Origin: UBA1794 sp050946375
GTDB taxonomy: Bacteria > Bacteroidota > Bacteroidia > Bacteroidales > Bacteroidaceae
Assembly: GCA_050946375.1 (NCBI GenBank)
Contig: JBMNUT010000001.1
Span: 186,001 to 250,000, forward strand
Reading direction: 5' to 3'
DNA length: 64,000 nt
The position numbers and the translations under genes were made by a program. The notes below the pieces were generated by a model, which was not told the origin of the DNA, searched no databases, and saw only the letters and a list, made by a program, of their open reading frames with translations. Shown here in pieces: positions 33,950 through 42,261 of the stretch; within the stretch, counting starts at the first letter, position 1, and each line of letters opens with the position of its first letter.

Positions 33950-34208
33950 GCGATTGATAGTTTTTATACAGCATCGGTGCTATCAATCGCCTGCACGCAA
34001 TAAAGAAGGGCGCAGCCATCTTATTGCGTTCTGCGAGGCAGCGTAGGAATGAAGCCTCTCCTATCCCAATAAGTATGCTACACCCTTTCGGGCAAGGCAC
34101 AGCTTTATTTGGGATAGGAGGCATTCCTATGCGGAATTTCCTTACCTATTATTTTCGGTTTCGTTTATATCTTTTGCTAACAAGTTTCCTACGCTTTTAG
34201 CAGAACGC
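33950..34208. repeat. Nested inverted repeats upstream of the methyltransferase
   Basis: Four paired tracts. GCGATTGATAG (33950-33960) with CTATCAATCGC (33980-33990), perfect 11 bp. CGCAATAA (33996-34003) with TTATTGCG (34021-34028). TCCTATCCCAA (34059-34069) with TTGGGATAGGA (34109-34119), perfect 11 bp, extended by GCGTAGGAAT/ATTCCTATGC outside it. GCGTTCTGC (34026-34034) with GCAGAACGC (34200-34208). No gene is seen in 33948-34508; the remainder holds a 21-nt cluster. Confidence 0.8.
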
Positions 34209-34344
34209 GAAATAATAGCTAATGCTTCGTATGGGTTAATATGTCTTTAGTTACTCTGTTTTTTTCAATTCATAGGCAACGGTTTTTCTCCCGGCGGGAG
34301 GTGGTTGGGCTACAAATGTAGGGATTTCCGCTGAAAAGAGGCTG

Positions 34345-34425
34345 CGGTTGGCGGAAAAACTGCCGGCACTTTTTCAAAAAACCGGCAAGACTTTTAGGAA
34401 AAACAGGCAGGGGTTTCCGGGCTTT
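34345..34425. repeat. 21-nt repeat cluster downstream of murI
   Basis: Units CGGAAAAACTGCCGGCACTTTTTC, AAAAAACCGGCAAGACTTTTAGG and AAAAACAGGCAGGGGTTTCC. The order closely matches the cluster at 31683-31761, on the other side of the methyltransferase/HNH pair. Confidence 0.8.
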
Positions 34426-34508
34426 GCGGCAGGGTACAGCGAAAGAAGGGCTTGCCGCACGGGCGGAAAGCGGGGAGGGAAAGGTAGAGATGTGGAGGGG
34501 AAAGGACG

Positions 34509-35330
34509 TCAGAGACGTATGTGCCGGGCGCAGACGGGCTGCCCCAGGAAGAGGGAGGCGGACTCGTTGAATTTGTCGGACGCCTCGGTGGTGAGATAGG
34601 TGCACTGCGCATTGCGGGCACAGCGGGTCTCGATTTCGGGATGGCGGCGCAGATAGTCGGCCAGGCTGTCGGCCACGTAGCTACCTTGCGCCAGGATTTG
34701 GACGGCGGGGGGCAAGGCTTCGCGTATTTTGGGCAGCAGGAGGGGATAGTGGGTGCAGCCGAGAATAAGGGTGTCGATCTGCGGATCCTGCGAAAGGAGC
34801 TGCCCGAGGTATTTATGGACGAAGTAGTCGGCGCCGGGGGCGTTGTGCTCGCCGTTTTCGACCAGCGGCACCCAGAGGGGACAGGCTTGGCCAGTGACTA
34901 CGATATCGGGGTATAGCTTGTGTATTTCGAGCGTATAGCTCTGGGAAAGGATGGTGCCCGTGGTGGCCACGATGCCTACGTGGCGGGTGTGGGTAAGCGG
35001 GCCTATGGCTTCGGCGGTGGGGCGGATGATGCCGAGCACGCGGCGGGTGGGGTCGATGCGCGGCAGGTCGTTCTGCTGAATGGTGCGCAGGGCCTTGGCC
35101 GAAGCGGTGTTGCAGGCAAGGATAACCAGCGGGCAGCCCATGGAGAAGAGCTGCCCGACGGCTTCCTTGGTGAAGTCATAAACGACGTCGAATGAGCGTG
35201 TTCCGTAAGGAGCACGGGCGTTGTCGCCCAGGTAGAGATAGTCGTACTGGGGTAAACGGCCACGGATACTCTCGAGTATCGTAAGGCCTCCGTATCCGGA
35301 GTCGAACACTCCTATCGGACCGATGCTCAT
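34509..35330 (-). CDS. murI: Glutamate racemase
   Basis: 273 residues. It makes D-glutamate for MurD. Both catalytic cysteines are visible: ILACNTASA (Cys73) and LGCTHYPLL (Cys191). The N-terminus (GPIGVFDSGYGGLTIL, with Asp and Ser of the D-S motif) is complete. It follows the two Skp genes on the same strand, with 17 nt between, as in other Bacteroidales. Confidence 0.95.
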   Translation of the reverse strand: MSIGPIGVFDSGYGGLTILESIRGRLPQYDYLYLGDNARAPYGTRSFDVVYDFTKEAVGQLFSMGCPLVILACNTASAKALRTIQQNDLPRIDPTRRVLGIIRPTAEAIGPLTHTRHVGIVATTGTILSQSYTLEIHKLYPDIVVTGQACPLWVPLVENGEHNAPGADYFVHKYLGQLLSQDPQIDTLILGCTHYPLLLPKIREALPPAVQILAQGSYVADSLADYLRRHPEIETRCARNAQCTYLTTEASDKFNESASLFLGQPVCARHIRL

Positions 35331-35347
35331 GGGTGGGGAAAGGGGGC

Positions 35348-35857
35348 TTATTGTGCGCCGACTTTGGCCTTGATCTCGTTGGTGAGATCGACGCTTACTT
35401 TGTCGTTTACGTAGGGGATGCTGGTGGAATTGAGGTCGAAGATGTAGGTCATTCCCTGTGCGTCGCCTACGGCTTTGACTGCCTCATTTATCTTGAGGAT
35501 GATGGGTTCCATCAGTTTCTTCTGCAGCTGGGAGAGGTCTTGGTCGGCGAATTGCGCGTATTCCTGCACCTTCTGCGCCATGTCCTGCAGTTCTTTCTGA
35601 CGGCGCTCGGCAATGTTCTGCGGCAGAGAGTCTTGTGCATTTACGAAGTCTTCCAGCGTTTTCTGGTACTCGGTGGTAATGCGCTTGTACTCATCGTCGT
35701 GCATTTTGCTCTGTTTGTTCATCTCATTTTGGGCTTGGGTGAACTCCGCCATGCCCTGAAGCACGTCGCTGCTTCTGAAATGTCCCAGTTTAATGGTTTG
35801 TGCCGCAGCACTCATGGGCAGTGCAATCAGCGCTGCCAGGATAAGTTTCTTGATCAT
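35348..35857 (-). CDS. OmpH/Skp-family periplasmic chaperone (second copy)
   Basis: 169 residues. Signal peptide (MIKKLILAALIALPMSAAAQ), then the Skp pattern: a small beta core at both ends and long coiled-coil arms (about 45-115, EMNKQSKMHDDEYKRITTEYQKTLEDF). Skp traps unfolded outer-membrane proteins in the periplasm and hands them to BamA. It lies in the bamA-skp-skp-murI run and is a diverged duplicate of the gene at 35918-36433. Confidence 0.88.
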   Translation of the reverse strand: MIKKLILAALIALPMSAAAQTIKLGHFRSSDVLQGMAEFTQAQNEMNKQSKMHDDEYKRITTEYQKTLEDFVNAQDSLPQNIAERRQKELQDMAQKVQEYAQFADQDLSQLQKKLMEPIILKINEAVKAVGDAQGMTYIFDLNSTSIPYVNDKVSVDLTNEIKAKVGAQ

Positions 35858-35917
35858 GATTCTCTTTTGTTTTATAGTTTATTGTTTTAGAGGCGTGGTT
35901 GTATGGGTTAAGTCCGG

Positions 35918-36433
35918 TCAGTTGGCGTAACCGAGCTTGCTGAGGACTTCGTTACTGATGTCGATTTTCGGCGTGGCATATATGATGCTGCTGGCCGAAG
36001 CGCGGTCGATTACCATGGAATAGCCCCTGAGTTCGGCCACTTCCTTTACGGCATTGTAGATTTCGTCCTGTATGGGGGCCATGAGGCTCTCGCGTTTCTT
36101 GTAGAGTTCGCCTTCGGGGCCGAAGTATTTATGCTTGAGGTCGCGGGCTTCCTGCTCCTTGGTTGTGATTTCTTCCTCGCGCTTTGTCTTCTGCTCGGCC
36201 GAGAGGAAGACGCTTTCGCTCTGGTAGTTTTTGTAGAGCGTCTCGGCTTCTTTGGCCAGGGTCTCTACTTCGGCCTGCCAACGGCGGGAGGATTGGTTCA
36301 ACTGTTCGTTGGCGCGCTCGTAGGCGGGTATGTTTTTCAGAATATACTCCATGTCGACCAATGCGTACTTCTGCGCGGATGCAAACGAAGCGCAGCAGAA
36401 AAGGGCGATGAGAATGAATGCAGTCTTTTTCAT
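35918..36433 (-). CDS. OmpH/Skp-family periplasmic chaperone (first copy)
   Basis: 171 residues with a signal peptide ending ASA (MKKTAFILIALFCCASFASA). Skp order: YALVDMEYILKNIPAYERA beta core, a coiled-coil arm about 45-115 rich in Lys and Glu, then GYSMVIDRASASSIIYATPKIDISNEVLSKLGY. It lies 90 nt downstream of bamA and would support barrel assembly. Paired Skp genes after bamA are common in Bacteroidales. Confidence 0.9.
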   Translation of the reverse strand: MKKTAFILIALFCCASFASAQKYALVDMEYILKNIPAYERANEQLNQSSRRWQAEVETLAKEAETLYKNYQSESVFLSAEQKTKREEEITTKEQEARDLKHKYFGPEGELYKKRESLMAPIQDEIYNAVKEVAELRGYSMVIDRASASSIIYATPKIDISNEVLSKLGYAN

Positions 36434-36469
36434 AATACGTGCGTTTTTAGGTTAGTTGCAAGGTTTTTT

Positions 36470-36522
36470 CTAAAAAGTGCCTTCGGTTTTCTGCAAAAGT
36501 GGCCATAGTTTTGGGCAAAAGC
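36470..36522. repeat. 21-nt repeat cluster between bamA and skp
   Basis: Units CTAAAAAGTGCCTTCGGTTTTCTGC, AAAAGTGGCCATAGTTTTGGGC and AAAAGCC, ending 2 nt before the bamA stop codon. Confidence 0.7.
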
Positions 36523-36523
36523 C

Positions 36524-39172
36524 TTAGAACTCTTGTCCCAAGACGAAGTGGAACTGGCTGCCGCCGTACTCCTTCGATCCGAAGACCTTGTCGAATCCGT
36601 AGCCCCAGTCTACGCCCATCAGGCCGACCATAGGCAGGAATACGCGCAGGCCGAAGCCCGCCGAACGTTTGAGGTCGAAGGGATTGAAATCGCGCGTGCG
36701 CGTCCAGCAGTTACCGCCTTCGAGAAATCCAAGGGCGTATATGGTTGTGTTCGTTTCGAGCATGAGCGGGAAGCGAAGTTCAAGGCCCAATCGGGTGTAG
36801 GCATAGCCGTAATAGGCGCTGTTCGGCGTGAGTGCGTTGTTTTCGTAACCGCGCAGAGCGATATTCTCCGTGGCATACGTCGTATAGCCCGTCATTCCGT
36901 CGCCACCCATCATGAAGGTTTCAAACGGGGAGCGCTTGTTTTTGTCGTAACTGCCTACGAAACCAAACTCGGCACGGGTCATGAGCACCAGGTTATGCGT
37001 GCCGCTCGTCAGAGAGGTATAGGTTTTTGACTTAAACTTCCACTTGTGGTATTCAATCCACTTGAACATCCGGTTATAATCCTCCTGGTTCGACTGGTCA
37101 TAGGCCGAATAATCTACGCCATCCCACAGGGAGTAAGGCGGCGTCAGCTGCAAGGAGAGCGAAAAGTCGGAGCCGCGGCGCGGATAAATCGGATTGTCCG
37201 TGGAGTTTCGGCTCAGCGTCAACGTCAGATTCAGGTTGTTGCACGTACCGTTAGTGACCGGGAAATAGGCCCAATCCCTAAGGATGTAACGCGTATACGC
37301 CAGCTCGGCCATGACTTGGAAGTAGTTATCCGGCCAGGAGAGGCGCTTACCCCAGCCGACCGATACGCCAATGAGCTGAACGGACTTGTCCGGATCGTAA
37401 TAGTTCTCGTAGTTATTGTAATAACCATTGTAGCTTCCGTAGCCATAGTAGCCGCTATAGAGGCTGTTATAGTAGTTATCGTAGTAACTGCTATTGTAGT
37501 ACAGGCTGTTCACATCCGTCTGTTTCGAATAGAAGGCCGAAACTGAGAAAGAGTTCGGGCGCTTTCCGCCAAACCAGGGGTCGTAGAAGGAAATACTGTA
37601 GCTCTGATAATATTCTGCGTTGGTCTGTCCGCTCAGACTAAGGGTCTGTCCGTCGCCTTGCGGCAGTATTCCCCGGCTGTTGCGCCCGGGGTGGAAGAGA
37701 TTGGCGAGTGAGAAGTTCGTAAACTTCAGGCCGATTCGGCCGATAAGTCCCGTCTGTCCCCATCCGAGGGAGAACTCCACTTGGTCGCTTCCCTTGGGGG
37801 TCAGGCCGTAATGGAGGTCGACCGTTCCGTTTTCAGGATTGGGAATCTGGCTGAAGTCGGTGGCTATTTTCTCTTGGTCGAAGTGCCCCATCTGCATCAG
37901 CTCGCGCATGGAGCGCATGATGGCGTCGCGGTTGTACAACTGCCCCGGCTTGGTGTAGAGCTCGCGGCGGATGACATTTTCATAGACGCGGTCGTTTCCG
38001 CTGATTATTACCTTGTTTATCGTAGCCTGGCTGTTCTCCACGACCTGAATCTCCAGGTCTATCGAGTCGCCGTCTATATTGGTTTCCACCGGATTGACCT
38101 GCGCCCACAGATAACCGTTGTTGACGTAAGCCGTAATCACTGCATCTTCGTCCTGGAAGAGGCGGTCGTTCAGCATTTTCTGGTTGTAAACGTCGCCATT
38201 ACTCAGGCGGAGTGTCTTAGCCAGCAGCTCGGTCGGATAAACTTTGTTGCCGAGCCAGGTGATATTACGCACGTAATATTTCTGACCCTCCTCAAGAGTC
38301 AGATAAATGTCCACCGATTTTTCGTTATAGCGAGCCACACTGTCGAAAACTATCTCGGCATCGCGGTAACCGAGCTCGTTGTATTTTTCAATGATGAGGC
38401 CCTTATCCTCCTCGTAGTTGCTCTCTATGAATTTCTTCGTGCGGAACAGGTTGCGAAGCTTTCCCTTTTCGTTGGTCTTCTTCATCACCCGCTTGAGTTT
38501 GGAGGGGCTCATGGCCGTAACGCCGTCGAGATAAATCTTGTGGACCTTGATTTTTTCCTTTTTATCTATATGTATGGTGACGAAGACCTGGTTCTCGTTG
38601 GAGATGTCCTGCTGTTGTTCGATGGTTACTTCGGCGTTTTTGAATCCTTTGCTGTAGAAGTAACGCTTAATGTAGGTCTCGGCGCGGTCGACCATGTCGG
38701 GGGTTATCTGGTTTCCCTTGATGAATCCGATCTGTGCCTCCAGTTCTTCCCGCTCTTTCTTCTTGACCCCGGAGTAGCTTATGCTGGCGATTCGCGGCCG
38801 TTGCTTAAGGGCTATTTCCAGATAGGCTTTGTTCCCTTCGACCCGTTCCAGCAGAATCCGCACGTCGGAGAAGAGGCCGTTCGACCAGAATCGCTTGCAG
38901 GCGTTGGTGATTTCCTCGCCCGGGACGGTGATGATCTGCCCCAGGCTCAGTCCCGAAACGGTGAGCAAGAGTGCCTGGTCCTGGTCTTTGATTCCGGTAA
39001 AGTTGATACCTGCCAGTTCGTATTGCCTCGGCCTTTCGTAGTCGACTTCCGGCACTTCGCCTTTCAGGTCGGGCATGTCGGTAGACACTGTGTCAAGGCT
39101 TATTGTCTGTGCCGCTGCAGTGCAGAACGGCAGAAAGCAGAGAACCCAGAGTAAACGTTGGAGTCGGTTCAT
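36524..39172 (-). CDS. bamA: Outer-membrane assembly factor BamA
   Basis: 882 residues. Signal peptide (about 1-21), a tandem of POTRA domains to about residue 470 (typical ends such as YLEIALKQRPRIASISYSGVKK and KVIISGNDRVYENVIRRELYTKPGQLYN), then an Omp85 barrel ending GSKEYGGSQFHFVLGQEF. The terminal aromatic residue is the usual barrel signal. It inserts beta-barrel proteins in the outer membrane. An unusual tyrosine-rich insertion of about 40 residues (near 555-600) sits in an external loop. It is the second gene of the uppS-bamA-skp-skp-murI unit. Confidence 0.95.
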   Translation of the reverse strand: MNRLQRLLWVLCFLPFCTAAAQTISLDTVSTDMPDLKGEVPEVDYERPRQYELAGINFTGIKDQDQALLLTVSGLSLGQIITVPGEEITNACKRFWSNGLFSDVRILLERVEGNKAYLEIALKQRPRIASISYSGVKKKEREELEAQIGFIKGNQITPDMVDRAETYIKRYFYSKGFKNAEVTIEQQQDISNENQVFVTIHIDKKEKIKVHKIYLDGVTAMSPSKLKRVMKKTNEKGKLRNLFRTKKFIESNYEEDKGLIIEKYNELGYRDAEIVFDSVARYNEKSVDIYLTLEEGQKYYVRNITWLGNKVYPTELLAKTLRLSNGDVYNQKMLNDRLFQDEDAVITAYVNNGYLWAQVNPVETNIDGDSIDLEIQVVENSQATINKVIISGNDRVYENVIRRELYTKPGQLYNRDAIMRSMRELMQMGHFDQEKIATDFSQIPNPENGTVDLHYGLTPKGSDQVEFSLGWGQTGLIGRIGLKFTNFSLANLFHPGRNSRGILPQGDGQTLSLSGQTNAEYYQSYSISFYDPWFGGKRPNSFSVSAFYSKQTDVNSLYYNSSYYDNYYNSLYSGYYGYGSYNGYYNNYENYYDPDKSVQLIGVSVGWGKRLSWPDNYFQVMAELAYTRYILRDWAYFPVTNGTCNNLNLTLTLSRNSTDNPIYPRRGSDFSLSLQLTPPYSLWDGVDYSAYDQSNQEDYNRMFKWIEYHKWKFKSKTYTSLTSGTHNLVLMTRAEFGFVGSYDKNKRSPFETFMMGGDGMTGYTTYATENIALRGYENNALTPNSAYYGYAYTRLGLELRFPLMLETNTTIYALGFLEGGNCWTRTRDFNPFDLKRSAGFGLRVFLPMVGLMGVDWGYGFDKVFGSKEYGGSQFHFVLGQEF

Positions 39173-39244
39173 TTATTTACTGTTGTTTATTTGGTCGGGC
39201 CTCAGGCCCCTTTATTCTTTTTATGCAGTAGTTTTTCTTTTTTC

Positions 39245-39300
39245 CCTTGCCACTTTTTTCCAAAACCCGCGGGGGAAATTTCCAAAAGGGCAGCCACTTT
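39245..39300. repeat. 21-nt repeat cluster between uppS and bamA
   Basis: Units TTGCCACTTTTTTCC, AAAACCCGCGGGGGAAATTTCC and AAAAGGGCAGCCACTTTC, running up to the uppS stop at 39300. Confidence 0.7.
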
Positions 39301-40034
39301 CATTTCAGTTGCTCGCTTGTCCGCCCGAAGCGCCGCTCGCGGCTTTGGTATTCCACGATGGCTTTCCGGAACTCCGCCTCGCGGAAATCGGGCCAGAACG
39401 TGTCGCAGAAATAAAGTTCGGAGTAGGCGCTTTGCCAAAGCAGGTAGTTGCTCAGGCGCTGCTCGCCACCGGTACGGATGAGCAGGTCGGGGTCGGGCAT
39501 GTAGGAAGTAGCCAGATTACGGTTGATGACCTGCTCGTCTATGTCTTCCGCCTTCAGCGTTCCGGCTTCAACCTGCTGTGCCAGGAGGCGCATGGTGTGC
39601 GTCAGTTCCCAACGGGAGGAGTAGCTCAGCGCCAGCGTCAGGCACATTCCGGTGTTGGGCGCCGTGCGCTGGATGCAGTGGTCGAGCGCATTTCTGACGG
39701 GGAGCGCCAGTTTCTCCTCTTCGCCGATAATGCGGAAGCGAATGTTGTTCTTCATGAAAATCTCTTCCTCCAGCCTTTCGATGAGCAGGTGCATGAGTGC
39801 AGAGACTTCCTCGGCAGGCCGGCTCCAGTTCTCGGTGGAGAAAGTGTAAAGAGTGAGGAACCTGATGCCCATTCGGGCAGCCTCTTCGGCAATAGCGTGT
39901 ACGCTGTCGGCCCCGGCCTGATGGCCGAAGCTGCGTTCCCGCCCCCGCTGTTTGGCCCAACGCCCGTTGCCATCCATGATGATGGCCACATGAGCGGGCA
40001 AGCGCTTCTGGTCTATTTGTTCCGATAATGCCAT
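39300..40034 (-). CDS. uppS: Isoprenyl (undecaprenyl diphosphate) synthase
   Basis: 244 residues, a cis-prenyltransferase. Motifs: HVAIIMDGNGRWAKQRG (about 16-32, catalytic Asp), TLYTFSTENWSRP (about 70-82) and the C-terminal PDPDLLIRTGGEQRLSNYLLWQSAYSELYF (about 190-220). It makes the C55 lipid carrier used by MraY and by other envelope pathways. Placed 127 nt upstream of bamA on the same strand. Length is typical. Confidence 0.96.
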   Translation of the reverse strand: MALSEQIDQKRLPAHVAIIMDGNGRWAKQRGRERSFGHQAGADSVHAIAEEAARMGIRFLTLYTFSTENWSRPAEEVSALMHLLIERLEEEIFMKNNIRFRIIGEEEKLALPVRNALDHCIQRTAPNTGMCLTLALSYSSRWELTHTMRLLAQQVEAGTLKAEDIDEQVINRNLATSYMPDPDLLIRTGGEQRLSNYLLWQSAYSELYFCDTFWPDFREAEFRKAIVEYQSRERRFGRTSEQLK

Positions 40035-40046
40035 TTCGTACTCTAT

Positions 40047-40739
40047 TCAGTCTTCTAATTTATTACAATTCGCGCACCGCGGGAATAGGTCATACGACAC
40101 ATATATAGCAGTGAACGAGTAACTGTCGCGATTCTTGAGGAACCCGCTCTTGATGCGGTAAGGGTCTACAAGTCCCGCTGCGCCGTTTGTCACGTCGAGC
40201 TCGTCGCTCAGCGAGAAACGCAGGGTGACTTCCAGGCCAACGTTCCAGCGCGGCAGGAATTTATACTTCACCCCGATGCCCACCGGTACGTTCATCGTGA
40301 CAATCGTACGGGCGGGAGCCGGAGCAAACGTAAGGCCCAGTCCGCCGGTGATGTAAGGCGTGAAGCGACGGTAGCCCAGGAATTCCTGACCGATGCCGTA
40401 GCCCCAGAAATTTGCCTCCAGCTGGACGCCCAGGTCATACAGCGTGCGCGAAAAATCACTTGCATAGGGGAAGCCGTCGCTGCGGGTCACTCCGCCACTG
40501 ATGCCGGCCATCGTCAGATTTCCCTTGAGGGCCAGCCGGGGATTGAACACGTAACGCGCCAGAAACCCGCCCATCGGACGGGTATTCTTGTAGGGCGTCG
40601 TGTAGTTCGCGTCGCCCAGATAGTAGGAAGCTCCCCCCATTACGCCCAGCTCCATGCGGTACACCTCTTCCTGAGCCGCAGCGCCAACTGGGGCCATGAG
40701 CAAGAGAAACGTGCAAAAGAGCTGGAAGCAACGTGTCAT
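40047..40739 (-). CDS. Small outer-membrane beta-barrel protein (DUF6089-like)
   Basis: 230 residues with a signal peptide (MTRCFQLFCTFLLLMAPVGAAAQ). Beta-strand-rich with alternating aromatics (VYRMELGVMGGASYYLGDANYTTPYKNTRPMGGFLARYVFNPRLALKGNLT), the pattern of an 8-strand barrel similar to OmpW or Bacteroidota DUF6089 proteins. The C-terminus (CANCNKLED) is not a classical barrel end. It lies 12 nt upstream of uppS and is probably in the same transcript. Function unknown. Confidence 0.75.
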   Translation of the reverse strand: MTRCFQLFCTFLLLMAPVGAAAQEEVYRMELGVMGGASYYLGDANYTTPYKNTRPMGGFLARYVFNPRLALKGNLTMAGISGGVTRSDGFPYASDFSRTLYDLGVQLEANFWGYGIGQEFLGYRRFTPYITGGLGLTFAPAPARTIVTMNVPVGIGVKYKFLPRWNVGLEVTLRFSLSDELDVTNGAAGLVDPYRIKSGFLKNRDSYSFTAIYVSYDLFPRCANCNKLED

Positions 40740-40773
40740 TCGGCAAATACTTTTTTTAGAGGGACACCGCGAG

Positions 40774-42078
40774 TCAGAGATTATAGCTGTTCAGTCTGCC
40801 CCGGAACATCGTGGCCGGGCCGCGCGAACTGGAGCAGAAAACAATCCAGATGTACTCTTCTTCGTCGGTAAAGGCAGAGAAATACGACCTTCCCCTGAAG
40901 GCCTCAGGGAAGAAAGTGTAGTTCGCATGCCGGTCCCAATATAAGCCTTTCGAGGTATAGTACTCGGTAAAGGCGTCGTTACCCGTGCCGCCGAAGACGT
41001 AAAAGTCGCCTTCGCCGTAGCGGATCATTTCGTGATTTTCGTCAAAAGGCAGGTAGTATCCCGTGGAATCCACCGGCCCCCACTGGCTCCAGTTGAGCAG
41101 GCTGTCTTCGGCTGCCAGCAGGCAATGCCGCCCGATGGTCTCGTCGGTGCGGCGGCCGAGTATGGCAATCTGCTCAATCGTGCTGTTGGTCGGGAGAGTA
41201 TAGACGCAGGGATTCGTGCCCGTCCGCACGAAGTCGGCGGCCGAGCCTCCCGTCTGCCATTCGTTGCCCTGCGTGGAGCAGTAATATCCGCCCTTGATGC
41301 CCGACAGATAGCCGGAGGTGGCGCCCAAGAGCGTCTCCACGTCGCCGTCGCGGCTGAGCGACTCCTGCAGCGTCCAGGTGCTTCCGTCGGTCGAGGCATA
41401 CACGTTTCCGCCGCCAACGAGGTAGAGGCGTCCGGCAAAGACGACGGGCGAGTTATAGTCGAACTGCCCCGGCGTACCCTCCGACCGCCAGGCCGAAGGA
41501 GCATCGGCCGAGGTGGAATAGATGCTTCCGCCCTCGGTAAAGAGGTAGACACGACCCTGGTAGAGCAGCGTCTTCAGGCGCCCGGAGAAATCGGGCACGT
41601 CCGGATATTCCACCCATACGACGGAGTCGGTATCAATCTTATGGACTCTGAACTCAAGTTTTATGACGCTCCATGTCACGTTGCCCGCCTCGTCGTTGCC
41701 CATTGCGCGGAGGAGAACCGGACGGCGGCAGTCGACCGAGTCGCTCTGCAGCAGCTGGAACTCGCCGTTGGCCAACTCCTGATAAATAGTAGCAGAGGAA
41801 CTCACCGTGAGCTTGGCGCGGCTGAGGTCGCTCTGATAGGGAAGCGAGTCGGTGTTGTAGACCAGTACGGTATCATTCAGGCCGCTCGTCTCGTCGACCG
41901 TCAGGGGATAGTCGGCATAGACGATGGCGTTTCCATAACGGTCGAAGACGGAATCATAAAGGATGGAGTAGACTGTGGTTGAAATTGCAGTGTATTCTGT
42001 CTCGTCCTGACAGGCCGGCAATGAGAAAGCACTGCCCAACAGGAATAAGAACAGCATGAAATGGGATAAAATCTTCAT
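40774..42078 (-). CDS. DUF6242-type lipoprotein
   Basis: 434 residues. Signal peptide with a lipobox (LPAC, Cys23), so probably lipid-anchored. The N-terminal ~100 residues form a beta-sandwich region (about 30-110). The rest is a propeller-like repeat (LKTLLYQGRVYLFTEGGSIYST, VVFAGRLYLVGGGNVYASTDGSTW, GDFYVFGG), similar to Kelch-type blades. It resembles the DUF6242 family found upstream of uppS-bamA in many Bacteroidales. No enzymatic motif seen. It is the promoter-proximal gene of this run. Confidence 0.72.
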   Translation of the reverse strand: MKILSHFMLFLFLLGSAFSLPACQDETEYTAISTTVYSILYDSVFDRYGNAIVYADYPLTVDETSGLNDTVLVYNTDSLPYQSDLSRAKLTVSSSATIYQELANGEFQLLQSDSVDCRRPVLLRAMGNDEAGNVTWSVIKLEFRVHKIDTDSVVWVEYPDVPDFSGRLKTLLYQGRVYLFTEGGSIYSTSADAPSAWRSEGTPGQFDYNSPVVFAGRLYLVGGGNVYASTDGSTWTLQESLSRDGDVETLLGATSGYLSGIKGGYYCSTQGNEWQTGGSAADFVRTGTNPCVYTLPTNSTIEQIAILGRRTDETIGRHCLLAAEDSLLNWSQWGPVDSTGYYLPFDENHEMIRYGEGDFYVFGGTGNDAFTEYYTSKGLYWDRHANYTFFPEAFRGRSYFSAFTDEEEYIWIVFCSSSRGPATMFRGRLNSYNL

Positions 42079-42112
42079 CTTTTCTGATTTGTCGCTAAGA
42101 CAATATGACGGG

Positions 42113-42120
42113 CAAAAATA
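42113..42120 (-). promoter_or_regulatory. Probable promoter of the DUF6242-uppS-bamA-murI run
   Basis: Minus-strand TATTTTTG matches TAnnTTTG, 35 nt before the ATG at 42078. No well-spaced -33 box is obvious. Confidence 0.5.
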
Positions 42121-42209
42121 GGAACTTTTCCTCCTCTACCTTGTTTAATCACTCAAGTTTTATAATAAATTAGTGTTACTCGCCTGCTGTTTAAAGTCAT
42201 TCATGCGGA

Positions 42210-42261
42210 ACTTTGCCCCAAAAGCGGCAAGACTTTTGGCGAAAAGTGCCGCCCCTTTTCA
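42210..42261. repeat. 21-nt repeat cluster covering the PatB-like gene stop codon
   Basis: Units TTTGCCCCAAAAGCGGCAAGAC, TTTTGGCGAAAAGTGCCGCCCC and TTTTC. The stop codon (42259-42261) lies inside the last unit. Confidence 0.7.

Noticed and set aside
33948..34124. N-terminal extension of the adenine methyltransferase (59 codons)
   Set aside because: It runs through palindromes; the family homology begins at MAKKNLDAAKS (33947). The open frame may be chance.
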